From Pseudomonas mohnii (GTDB lineage Bacteria; Pseudomonadota; Gammaproteobacteria; Pseudomonadales; Pseudomonadaceae): a stretch of DNA of 64,000 bases. The stretch spans positions 6,017,501 to 6,081,500 of the forward strand of contig NZ_FNRV01000001.1 of the NCBI RefSeq assembly GCF_900105115.1. The letters run 5' to 3'. Of this stretch, positions 55,164-63,596 are shown piece by piece. Below the pieces are notes generated by a model. That model was not told where the DNA came from. It searched no databases and was given only the letters and a program-made list of their open reading frames with translations. How positions within the stretch are numbered: the stretch's first letter is position 1; every line of letters starts with the position of its first letter. The translations under genes were made by a program, and so were the position numbers.

Positions 55164-56225
55164 CTAGGCAGACTGTTCCATCGGTTGGGTCAGCCTGCTC
55201 CACAAGGCCGCGCCGTCGCGGGCCAAAATCTGTTGCCCCAGACATTCTGTCCAGTAGTGTTCGCTGCCGGCATCCGCACGCCATTGCCACAGGCGTCGGG
55301 TGTAGTAGTGCAGGCTGTGCTCGTCGGTCACGCCAATGGCACCAAAGACCTGGTGGGCCATGGCGGCAGCGCGTCCCGCGGCCTTTCCAACCAGTGCCTT
55401 GGCCACGGCCGCCGCCTGGAACGGATTGCCTGCATCGATCATGCGTGCCGCGTACAAACCGGCCACCTGGGCGGCGGCGGCCTGGGAGGCCAGCTCGGCA
55501 ATCATGTGTTGAATGGCCTGGAACTTACCGATCGGTTTACCGAACTGCACACGGGTGTTGGCATAGTCGACACAGAACTCCAGCACCTTGGCCAAGGCAC
55601 CGGCCATCTGAATGCTTCTGAGCACAGCGATCAGCGGCTGCAGCGTGCTCGTTCCAATCGTTGGCGGTGCGGCTGCAAACTGTTCGGGACGCGCACCGCA
55701 CAGGCTCCATTGTGCGCAGGGAAGGCGATCGAGGGTTTCGACTATTTGCTGCTCACCTTCGCTGGCGCGAACCAGGCAGAGGTACAAATCGCCTTCGCGC
55801 TCGGCGAGCAATACGACATGTTCGACCTGCGGCAACCAGCTCAATTGCGGGTCACGACCCTGCAAGCGATCTTGCCCATCCAGTTGATACACGCTGGTCG
55901 ATACCGCCATGGGGCCTTCTGGTACTTGCAGTCCGGCACAGGAAAGCGCCCAGGCTGCGATGGCCGTTTCCCCGACAGGCAACGGAACCGCATGGGCGCC
56001 ACACAGGCGCAACATCGGTTCACTCTCGGTCCAGCTCAGGCCGGCGCCGCCATGCTGTTCCTGACACATGGCAAGGGGGATGCCCAACTGCTCGATCTCG
56101 ACCCAGAGGGCTGTCGCCGGGCGGCCATCTTCAGCATCGACCCAGGTCTGGCGATCGATACGGTCAGTGAAGAGTCGGTTCACTTGTTCTGCGAGCATTT
56201 CGCTGATGTTCATGTCTTCACTCAT
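55164..56225 (-). CDS. Acyl-CoA dehydrogenase, probable non-catalytic subunit
   Basis: A 353-residue ACAD-fold protein, short for the family. The C-terminal helical part is clear (VQFGKPIGKFQAIQHMIAEL, VFGAIGVTDEHSLHYYTRRL). The catalytic-base region of normal ACADs is not seen and the N-terminal half is weak, as in FadE28-type partners of heterotetrameric ACADs. It overlaps the upstream 386-residue ACAD by 4 bp, so equal expression is likely. Together they should form an alpha2beta2 dehydrogenase feeding EtfBA. Confidence 0.82.
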   Translation of the reverse strand: MSEDMNISEMLAEQVNRLFTDRIDRQTWVDAEDGRPATALWVEIEQLGIPLAMCQEQHGGAGLSWTESEPMLRLCGAHAVPLPVGETAIAAWALSCAGLQVPEGPMAVSTSVYQLDGQDRLQGRDPQLSWLPQVEHVVLLAEREGDLYLCLVRASEGEQQIVETLDRLPCAQWSLCGARPEQFAAAPPTIGTSTLQPLIAVLRSIQMAGALAKVLEFCVDYANTRVQFGKPIGKFQAIQHMIAELASQAAAAQVAGLYAARMIDAGNPFQAAAVAKALVGKAAGRAAAMAHQVFGAIGVTDEHSLHYYTRRLWQWRADAGSEHYWTECLGQQILARDGAALWSRLTQPMEQSA

Positions 56226-57382
56226 CGCAGTCCAAGCCCCTTGGCAATGATGCCGCGCAAAATTTCGCGTGTTCCGCCACGCAGGGAGAAGCTCGGCACG
56301 TTCTGTACGAGGAAACCCTGCAATTCACTCAACTTGTTACCACTGACAAGGGTGGATGGCGTGTCGAGCAATTCGCGCACGAGCTCCGGGATTCGTTGTT
56401 CATGGGTATTGCCCAGGTCCTTGACCAGGGCGGCTTCCTTGGCAGGGGAGTGGCCATCCTGAAGTTGGCCAAGGATGGACAGTGACATCTCGCGCAACAC
56501 CGTCAATTCCGCGTAGGCCTCTCCCAGTTTGCGTGCCGCCAGACGGTCGGCCTTGTGGTCGCCATGCAGGGCTTCGATGGTCAAGGGCAGCAGAGGAAAG
56601 CTGCTCATATAGCGATCCGGTTGGCTGCGCTCGAAAGCTAGCTCCGCCGTGGCCTGGCTCCAGCCATCGCCTTCCTGCCCCACCAGCATATCGTCGGGGA
56701 CGAAGACATCTTCGAAGACGACTTCATTGAAATGCGCTTCGCCGGTCAGATCGTGGATGGGGCGTACTTCGATGCCGGATGAGCGCATGTCGATCAGGAA
56801 CTGCGAAAGGCCTTTGTGGCGCTCCGAGTCAGCACTGGCACCCGTGCGGAACAGCCCGATCATGAAGTCGCACAGGTGTGCGTTGGTGGTCCAGACTTTG
56901 CGGCCATTGAGTCGCCAGCCACCGTCGACACGGGTAGCGCGAGAACGCAATGAAGCCAGGTCAGAGCCCGAGTCGGGTTCACTCAGGCCAATGCAAAACG
57001 AAGCCTGACCTTTGACGATGAGGGGTATGAAGCGGCGACGCTGTTCTTCGCTGCCCAGGCGCAAGAGCAGGGGGCCGCTCTGTCGGTCGCCGAACCAGTG
57101 CGCACCCAGCGGCGCGCCGGCGGCGAGCATTTCCTCGACCACCACGTATCGCTCAAGGCCCGAGCGCTCGTGGCCGCCGTAGGCTTTGGGCCAGGTCATG
57201 CCGATCCAACCGCGGCGACCGACTTCAAGGCTGAATTCGCGGTCGAAACCCGTCCAGGAGTGACCGATCTTCCAGCCTGACCATTGGCTGGCGCTGTCCT
57301 GCAGAAAAGACCGGACTTCCTGGCGTAATGGCTCCAGGGCAGCAGGCAATTGCAAGGGTTTGAAACTGAAGGTTGAAGTCAC
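56222..57382 (-). CDS. Acyl-CoA dehydrogenase, catalytic-type subunit
   Basis: A 386-residue ACAD with FAD/substrate segments GLSEPDSGSDLASLRSRA, WRLNGRKVWTTNAHLCDFM and GWSQATAELAFERSQP, and a C-terminal end GGTREILRGIIAKGLGL at the place of the usual YEGTNEI stretch. Length matches FadE29-like subunits (about 387). Follows the CoA-transferase by 10 bp. Desaturates an acyl-CoA with electrons to ETF. Confidence 0.9.
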   Translation of the reverse strand: MTSTFSFKPLQLPAALEPLRQEVRSFLQDSASQWSGWKIGHSWTGFDREFSLEVGRRGWIGMTWPKAYGGHERSGLERYVVVEEMLAAGAPLGAHWFGDRQSGPLLLRLGSEEQRRRFIPLIVKGQASFCIGLSEPDSGSDLASLRSRATRVDGGWRLNGRKVWTTNAHLCDFMIGLFRTGASADSERHKGLSQFLIDMRSSGIEVRPIHDLTGEAHFNEVVFEDVFVPDDMLVGQEGDGWSQATAELAFERSQPDRYMSSFPLLPLTIEALHGDHKADRLAARKLGEAYAELTVLREMSLSILGQLQDGHSPAKEAALVKDLGNTHEQRIPELVRELLDTPSTLVSGNKLSELQGFLVQNVPSFSLRGGTREILRGIIAKGLGLR

Positions 57383-57392
57383 GGCAGATCCC

Positions 57393-58634
57393 TCAGATGA
57401 CGTTGCGTTGACGCAGTTCAGCGATGTGCGCCGGGTTCATCCCCAGCCAGTCACCGAGAATTTCACTGGTGTGTTCGCCAATGGTCGGTGGCGCCGACTT
57501 GTATTGAACCGGCGTCGAGGAGAACCGCATCGGGCTTGCCGCGGTACGAATCGTTCCATTGACCGGGTGTTCCAGCGGCACGATCATTTCGCGTTCGATG
57601 GCATGAGGGTCGCGCTCCAGATCGGCCATGCTATTGATCGGGCCGCAGGACACGGTGGCGGCATTGAGGTGGGCGATCCACTCATCCTTGCCACGGCCAC
57701 GCAACGCCTCGGTGAGCAGCGCCGACAGTTCCTGGCGATTGGCGACACGCGCACCGTTGCGGGCAAAGCGGGGGTCTTCGATCCACTCGGCGCGGTCCAC
57801 GGCGGCGGCTAGCCGGGCGAATTCACGGTCATTGAAGGTAGCGACCAGGATAAAACCGTCATCCACCGCGTAAACGCCGTAAGGCGATGCGCTTGGGTGA
57901 TCATTACCCGTGCGGCCCAGTTCCTTGCCGCCGTTGAACCAGGCAGAAAAGGTGTTGAGCAATGCGGCGACCTGGGAGTCGAACAGCGACACATCGATGT
58001 GCTGACCTTCACCGCTCTCATGGCGGTGATTGACCGCGGCCAGTACGCCGATGGCGGCGTAGAGACCGGCACAGATATCAGCCACTGGCACACCGACTCG
58101 CATGGGGCCATCGCCGGCGTGTTCGTCGCGGTGACCGGTCACCGACATCACCCCGGCCATGGCCTGGATCAGGTAGTCATAACCAGACCGGTTGGCGTAG
58201 GGGCCGGTCTGGCCAAAGCCAGTGATAGAGCAGTAGATCAGGCGCGGGTTGATCTCGCGCAGCTCTTCATAACTCAGGCCGTATTTGGCCAGGGTGCCGG
58301 TACGGTAGTTCTCCAGCAAGATGTCCGATTTGGCCGCCAGCTGGCGCAATAGCTCGGCGCCTTCGCGCTCAGCGAAATTGACGCTGATCGAGCGCTTATT
58401 GCGGTTGACCGATTGGCTGTAGGTGGATTCCTGGTGAGGTTCGTTCTCGGTGCCCTTGATCCATGGCGGGCCAATGCGACGGATATCGTCGCCTTCGCCC
58501 TGGCGTTCGACCTTGAGGACGTCGGCGCCGAGGTCGGCGAGTATCTGCCCGGCATAAGGTCCGGCGATGACCCGGGTCATGTCGAGTACGCGCAGGCCTG
58601 CAAGTGCTTCTTTGGCAATATTGTGCATAGTCAT
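57393..58634 (-). CDS. Class III CoA-transferase (CaiB/BaiF family)
   Basis: A 413-residue family III CoA-transferase. Typical blocks are MTRVIAGPYAGQILADLGAD, the catalytic Asp in GYDYLIQAMAGVMSVTG (about residue 170) and HIDVSLFDSQVAAL. The alpha-methylacyl-CoA racemase His-Asp arrangement is not seen. No acyl-CoA synthetase lies in the window, so this enzyme could activate the substrate by CoA exchange. Overlaps the SDR gene by 4 bp. Confidence 0.9.
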   Translation of the reverse strand: MTMHNIAKEALAGLRVLDMTRVIAGPYAGQILADLGADVLKVERQGEGDDIRRIGPPWIKGTENEPHQESTYSQSVNRNKRSISVNFAEREGAELLRQLAAKSDILLENYRTGTLAKYGLSYEELREINPRLIYCSITGFGQTGPYANRSGYDYLIQAMAGVMSVTGHRDEHAGDGPMRVGVPVADICAGLYAAIGVLAAVNHRHESGEGQHIDVSLFDSQVAALLNTFSAWFNGGKELGRTGNDHPSASPYGVYAVDDGFILVATFNDREFARLAAAVDRAEWIEDPRFARNGARVANRQELSALLTEALRGRGKDEWIAHLNAATVSCGPINSMADLERDPHAIEREMIVPLEHPVNGTIRTAASPMRFSSTPVQYKSAPPTIGEHTSEILGDWLGMNPAHIAELRQRNVI

Positions 58635-59404
58635 ACCGCTATGGTGTACCCGCCATTGACCGAAAGGACCTGGCCGGTGATATAGGAAGCCGCTTCGGAC
58701 AGCAGGAAGCAGACAGGGACTGAAACTTCTTCAGGAGAGGCGAAGCGCCCCAGCGCAATCTGCGCCAGGTAGGTTTCGAGAAACTTGGGATCGGTACGCA
58801 CTTTCTCGGTCATGGCGGTTTCCACCATGCCGAAGCACACGGCGTTTGCGCGGATGCCGTGTTTTGCCCATTCCCGTGCAGCCGTCATGGCCATGCCGAA
58901 CATGCCGGACTTGGCCGCCGAATAGTTGATCTGGCCGAGGCTGCCCCGGCGGCCCGCATCGGACGAGATAAACACGATCGAGCCCGGCGCGCTGTCGCCT
59001 GCCCGAGCGCGTTGCAATAGATGCTGACCGACCGCCTGGGTGAAGAAAAACGAGCCTGTCAGGTGCACATCGATCACCTGTTGCCATTGCTCCAGCGTCA
59101 TCTTTTCGATCATGGCCGGCCGGCCAATGCCAGCGTTGTTGACCAGACCGTGGACGGCCCCGAAGTGACTGACGGCTTGTTCCACGGCTGACTGTACAAA
59201 GGCCTGGTCACTGACACTGCCAGCCAGTGGCAGATAGTGCTCGCCCAGCTCATGGGCGGCGCTGTGCAGGGCATCGGCATTGAGGTCGACAGCCGCGACG
59301 TTCGCACCCAATTCGATGGCCAGGCGGGCAATGCCCAGGCCGATTCCCTGACCGGCACCGGTCACGACAATTGTGCGACCAGCAAGTGACATCGGATTTT
59401 TCAT
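58631..59404 (-). CDS. SDR-family oxidoreductase
   Basis: A 257-residue classical SDR from MKNPMSLAGRTIVVTGAGQG (TGAGQGIG motif), with NNAG (about 90), the Ser of FISSDAG and YSAAK, ending in SVNGGYTIAV. Catalytically complete; belongs to the FabG-like branch rather than the MFE-2 one. Between the DUF35 and CoA-transferase genes in a five-gene operon. Confidence 0.88.
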   Translation of the reverse strand: MKNPMSLAGRTIVVTGAGQGIGLGIARLAIELGANVAAVDLNADALHSAAHELGEHYLPLAGSVSDQAFVQSAVEQAVSHFGAVHGLVNNAGIGRPAMIEKMTLEQWQQVIDVHLTGSFFFTQAVGQHLLQRARAGDSAPGSIVFISSDAGRRGSLGQINYSAAKSGMFGMAMTAAREWAKHGIRANAVCFGMVETAMTEKVRTDPKFLETYLAQIALGRFASPEEVSVPVCFLLSEAASYITGQVLSVNGGYTIAV

Positions 59405-59414
59405 GATCTATCGC

Positions 59415-59786
59415 CTAGTGGTGGTGTGGGTCGAAAACGACAAAGAACTGGTCAACTTCCTCGACGATGCGCGCCTTGACGCGCAGGCCGATCGTGACCT
59501 GTTCGGCGGGCATGCCTTCAATGCGCGTCATCATTCGAGGGCCTTCATCAAGGTCGACCAAGGACACGTTGTAGGGCTGTGCGGGAGGCTTGGGGCGGAT
59601 GACCGTCGCTGAGTAGACGGTGCCAAGCCCGCTGGCTTGCACCCATTCCAGGTCGGTATTGCCGGTTCGCGGCTCAAGCACTCGAGGATAAAAAAAGCAG
59701 CGTTGGCTCGAGCGGCTGCGCTGGAGCATGAATTGGCCTTGCTTCAGAAATTCCTGAAAGTCGGCGTCGGGGCGAATAGTCGTCAT
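59415..59786 (-). CDS. DUF35/OB-fold protein without zinc ribbon
   Basis: A 123-residue protein, MTTIRPDADFQEFLKQGQFM, with an OB-fold like that of DUF35 proteins (WVQASGLGTVYSATVIRP, YNVSLVDLDEGPRMMTRI, VKARIVEE). The usual CxxC zinc ribbon is reduced to a single Cys (SSQRCFFYPRV), so zinc binding is probably lost. DUF35 partners activate SCP2-type thiolases and the Ltp2 retro-aldolase; the only thiolase here is 5 kb away. Heads the operon under operator F. Confidence 0.75.
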   Translation of the reverse strand: MTTIRPDADFQEFLKQGQFMLQRSRSSQRCFFYPRVLEPRTGNTDLEWVQASGLGTVYSATVIRPKPPAQPYNVSLVDLDEGPRMMTRIEGMPAEQVTIGLRVKARIVEEVDQFFVVFDPHHH

Positions 59787-59810
59787 CGAAAGCCTGCTCC
59801 ATGATCACTA

Positions 59811-59829
59811 AACTGCCACAGTGTCAGTA
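59811..59829. promoter_or_regulatory. TetR-regulon operator F
   Basis: AACTGCCACAGTGTCAGTA, upstream of the DUF35 gene. Confidence 0.58.
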
Positions 59830-59882
59830 ATTGACGGTGTATGGCAGTGGATTGTCGATTCTTGTTGTCCTATCTGATATAA

Positions 59883-59901
59883 AACTGTCAAACAGTTAGT
59901 T
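59883..59901. promoter_or_regulatory. TetR-regulon operator G
   Basis: AACTGTCAAACAGTTAGTT, upstream of the MFS gene; 72 bp from operator F (start to start). Confidence 0.58.
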
Positions 59902-59967
59902 TTAAATATGCGGTCATTCCTTTCGCCCGTCAAGCGCGGGGACTGCATCAGAGAAGGCGAGGCTTCG

Positions 59968-61551
59968 ATGACAGACAGTTCGAATTCGTTATGGGCGCCG
60001 CTGCGATTTGCCTCCTTCCGTGCCTTGTGGCTGGGCGCGTTGGCAATGAACCTGGCGATCTGGATGCAGAACGTAGGCGCTGCCTGGCTGATGGTGTCGC
60101 TGACCAGCTCACCGATGCTGGTGGCGCTGGTGCAGACGGCAATCAGCCTGCCGGCGTTTTTCTTTGGGCTGCCAGGCGGCGTGTTCGCCGATATTTTCAA
60201 TCGACGCCGTTACCTGCTGGTCACCCAGATAGGGATGTTTTGCACCGCCGCTACCCTGATCACTTGCAGCGCACTGGGCCTGGTCACGCCCTGGCTGCTG
60301 CTGGGGCTGACGTTTTGCTTCGGTATCGGTTTTGCCCTGCAAGGGCCGGCTTGGTACACCACACAAGCGGAGTCTGTGCCGCGACCCTTCATGGCCTCGG
60401 CTTTGGCGCTTTCGTCGTTGTCCTACAGTTCGGCGCGTGCTGTTGGCCCGGCGCTGGCTGGCAGCGTGGTCGCGATGTCGAATGTGGTCAGCGTGTTTGC
60501 CATTTGTGGGCTGCTGTTGCTGGGGTCGTTGCTGGTGGTGATCCGCATGAAGGTGCCGGCCCGTGATACCAGCCTGCCACCCGAAACGCTGTGGGCCGGA
60601 TTGCGCGGCACGATGCGCTACGTGCGGCACTCAGCCGTCATGCGTGAGCAATGCTTGCGCACCTTTGCCTTTGTCGGTGCAGCCAGCGGCCTGTGGGCGT
60701 TGTTGCCAGTGGTCGCCAGCGAGTCGGGTGGCGCCGGGAACTATGGCGTGCTGTTGGGCAGTCTCGGCGTGGGCACCATGGTGGGAGCGTTTCTGATGCC
60801 CATGGTCCGCGCCCGGATGTCGCTTAACCTGATGCTGGCGCTGGCGGCATTGTTGTATGCGCTCAATTGTCTGTTGGTGGCGCTGGCGTCGAGCACGGCA
60901 GTGCAGTGTGTGGCGCTGTTTTTCGCCGGCATCGGCTGGCTCGCTGTAGGCACCAGCAACCTGGTCGCCATCCAGTCTTCGGTTGCACCGTGGATTCGCG
61001 CTCGCGCAGTGGCGATCTACATGCTGGTGTTTCAGGGCTCCCTGGCCATCGGCGGTGCGTTGTGGGGGGCGGCGGCCAGTCACTTCGACAGTCGCACAGC
61101 GTTGATGCTCGCAGCCATGGCGGTGGCACTGTCGATGCTGGTGATGTGGCGCTACCCGGCGTGGCTCGGTAACGACGACGAAGTCACCCCGTCGAGCGCC
61201 GAACTGCCGGCTTTCAATTTTGCCGGTCTCGAGCCAGGCGAGGGACCGGTGGCGGTGCAGATCGCCTATCAGGTCAGTGCGCAGAGTCGCGAAGAGTTCC
61301 TCCGTCAGATCAGCCGTATCGGTGCCCAGCGTCGCCGGGATGGCGCCAGCTTTTGGCGAATCTACCGGGAACTGGACCATCCGGATCACTACCTCGAGCG
61401 ATTCATTGTCGATTCATGGTCCGATTATCTGCGCCAGCAAACCCGAACCACCCTCGCTGACCAGCAGGCTGAGGCGAAGGTCAGAGCCTTTCACTGTGGC
61501 GATGGCCCACCGAAGGTTTCGCATTTCATCGGTGAGCACCTGGTGCATTGA
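59968..61551 (+). CDS. MFS_3-type transporter with C-terminal monooxygenase-like domain
   Basis: A 527-residue membrane exporter from MTDSSNSLWAPLRFASFRAL (AGGCGAGG upstream). Twelve hydrophobic segments with the MFS loop GVFADIFNRRRYLL are followed by a soluble tail of about 120 residues (VQIAYQVSAQSREEFLRQIS, WRIYRELDHPDHYLERFIVD) that resembles the small antibiotic-biosynthesis-monooxygenase/dimeric barrel fold known from MFS_3 proteins. May expel pathway intermediates. In an operon with the chemoreceptor. Confidence 0.83.
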   Translation: MTDSSNSLWAPLRFASFRALWLGALAMNLAIWMQNVGAAWLMVSLTSSPMLVALVQTAISLPAFFFGLPGGVFADIFNRRRYLLVTQIGMFCTAATLITCSALGLVTPWLLLGLTFCFGIGFALQGPAWYTTQAESVPRPFMASALALSSLSYSSARAVGPALAGSVVAMSNVVSVFAICGLLLLGSLLVVIRMKVPARDTSLPPETLWAGLRGTMRYVRHSAVMREQCLRTFAFVGAASGLWALLPVVASESGGAGNYGVLLGSLGVGTMVGAFLMPMVRARMSLNLMLALAALLYALNCLLVALASSTAVQCVALFFAGIGWLAVGTSNLVAIQSSVAPWIRARAVAIYMLVFQGSLAIGGALWGAAASHFDSRTALMLAAMAVALSMLVMWRYPAWLGNDDEVTPSSAELPAFNFAGLEPGEGPVAVQIAYQVSAQSREEFLRQISRIGAQRRRDGASFWRIYRELDHPDHYLERFIVDSWSDYLRQQTRTTLADQQAEAKVRAFHCGDGPPKVSHFIGEHLVH

Positions 61552-61583
61552 ACTCATAAAAACAATAAGGGAAGGAGTGCAGC

Positions 61584-63596
61584 ATGAAGGCTTTGTTCTA
61601 TCCGGGAATCTGGCTGATGAACCGTCTGGGGTTCGCCATGAAATTCAGCCTGATCAGTGTTTTATTCTTCGTGCCTTTACTGGGGGCCAATACGTACCTG
61701 GTCGGCATTGCCTACCACCAGTGGCGGGTCAGTGCCGCTGTACTGGGCAGCCTCGCGGCGGTGCGGGAGTCTGTGCAGTTGCAGCAACAGCTTGACCTGC
61801 TCAAGGATCTGGCCCTGATCCGGCAGCGGGTGAGCCAGGTGGAAAAGAAAAGCGATATCACCCAGCGGATCGAACGGGCTGAAGAGGCTGCCGTTTCCAC
61901 GATCAGCCGGCTGGACATTTCTGGCCTTGATTCGCAGTCGATCGAACGTCAGCGCACAGCGTTGGTCCAGGGGCTGCAAACCTTGCGCAAAACCGAAGGC
62001 GCAGCCCCCCGGTCGGAATTGAGCGCTCAGTTGGCGGCGCAAGGTGCGCTTCTGCTGGAAAGTATTGTCGAGCAGGCGGGGCTGAGCCAGAACGATGAGC
62101 CGCGCGTGCGTCAGCTCAGTACCCTGATCGCGGTGCAAGTGCCACGGCTGTCGGCGCTGCTGAACAATGCCCGGACACTGGGCTCGATCACCTTGGGCCA
62201 AGGCTACCCAAGTGCCGCCGACAGCATTGCCCTGGAGCAATTGATGGTGGGGATGGATCGAGTCGGTGTCGAAAGTGCGCAGAAATTCCAGGTTTTTGAC
62301 GCGCACATTGCACGTTCGCTTGCACCCGCGCTGCAGGTCGGGTTGCAAAGCATCGAAAGAGGCAAGCAACTACTCGATGAGCAAATCCTCAATGCGGCGG
62401 AGCCAATGCAGCAGTGGCCCGCCTATTTCGATCAGATGACCGGCTTGAGTGACAAGGTTCAAGGGCTGAACGAAGCAGCGCTGGCTTCGCTCACCCAGTC
62501 ATTGCAACAGCGGCTTGGACAGGCCCGCGGCGAGATGATCCTGTTGTCGGTGGCGTCACTCGCCATTTTGTTGTTGATCACCTACTTGTACGGTGCTTTT
62601 TATTTGGCGACTCGCGGCATCCTGGATGACTTGAGTCGGGTGATGGGCAAGGTTGCCAAAGGCGACATGACCGTGAATTTCGTGGTGCAGGGTAAGGACG
62701 AGTTAGCGGCGCTCGGTACGGTGTTCAACGGAACGGTTGGACAGATCCAGCACCTGATCAGGCAAGTCGATGGCGTAGTGTTGCAGGTCGGCCAACAGAG
62801 CGATCTGGTGCAATCGGTTGCCCGCTCCAGCGCCCGTGAGGTAACCGGGCAACGTGAGCAACTGGAAGTCGTTGCCACAGCCATGAACCAGCTTGCAGTG
62901 ACTGCACGTCAAGTTGCACGCAACGCGGAAAGTGCGGTCAGCAGCGCCCGAGAGGTAAACCGGGAAACCGAGCAGGGGCGCCTGAGGGTGCGAGAGCAGG
63001 TCGGTGCAATCCAGCGACTGGCGGGGGAAATCGACGGGTCGATGCACTTGATTCATCAATTGGCGGCCGACAGCGAGGCGATAGGCCAGGTCCTGGAGGT
63101 GATCCGCAATATCGCAGAACAAACCAATCTGCTCGCACTCAACGCGGCCATTGAAGCCGCCCGCGCCGGCGAGCAGGGCCGGGGGTTTGCCGTAGTCGCC
63201 GACGAAGTGCGCACACTGGCACGACGTACTCAGCAATCGACACTTGAGATCGAACAGATGATCGGCAACTTGCACAGCCGGGTCGCTGAGACAGTCAAAG
63301 CCATGAGCAACAGCCACAAGACCGCGGGAACTACGGTTAGCCAGGCTGATGAAGTGCAACAGACACTGGAGAATATCGTCCGGGCCACAGGGCTGATTGT
63401 TGAACAGAGTCAGCTGATAGCCGTTGCGGCGGAGCAACAGACCCAGGTGTCGATGGAGATCGACAAGAGCCTTGTCGACATTAGTCAGGTGGGTGAGCAG
63501 ACCTCCAGGGGCGTTATTCGGGCGGAGCAGGCGAGTCAGGATTTACATGGGTTGGTGAATGCTTTGCGTAAGGAGATTGGGGCGTTTCGGATTTGA
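61584..63596 (+). CDS. Methyl-accepting chemotaxis protein
   Basis: A 670-residue chemoreceptor. A first membrane helix (about residues 18-40, [17 protein letters not shown]) leads to a long all-helical periplasmic domain (about 45-310) followed by a second membrane helix (about 315-340, [20 protein letters not shown]), a HAMP domain (about 340-395) and a conserved signalling hairpin with [18 protein letters not shown]. The helical sensor resembles the helical-bimodular type. Probably steers cells to the cluster's substrate or its breakdown products. Confidence 0.93.
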   Translation: MKALFYPGIWLMNRLGFAMKFSLISVLFFVPLLGANTYLVGIAYHQWRVSAAVLGSLAAVRESVQLQQQLDLLKDLALIRQRVSQVEKKSDITQRIERAEEAAVSTISRLDISGLDSQSIERQRTALVQGLQTLRKTEGAAPRSELSAQLAAQGALLLESIVEQAGLSQNDEPRVRQLSTLIAVQVPRLSALLNNARTLGSITLGQGYPSAADSIALEQLMVGMDRVGVESAQKFQVFDAHIARSLAPALQVGLQSIERGKQLLDEQILNAAEPMQQWPAYFDQMTGLSDKVQGLNEAALASLTQSLQQRLGQARGEMILLSVASLAILLLITYLYGAFYLATRGILDDLSRVMGKVAKGDMTVNFVVQGKDELAALGTVFNGTVGQIQHLIRQVDGVVLQVGQQSDLVQSVARSSAREVTGQREQLEVVATAMNQLAVTARQVARNAESAVSSAREVNRETEQGRLRVREQVGAIQRLAGEIDGSMHLIHQLAADSEAIGQVLEVIRNIAEQTNLLALNAAIEAARAGEQGRGFAVVADEVRTLARRTQQSTLEIEQMIGNLHSRVAETVKAMSNSHKTAGTTVSQADEVQQTLENIVRATGLIVEQSQLIAVAAEQQTQVSMEIDKSLVDISQVGEQTSRGVIRAEQASQDLHGLVNALRKEIGAFRI

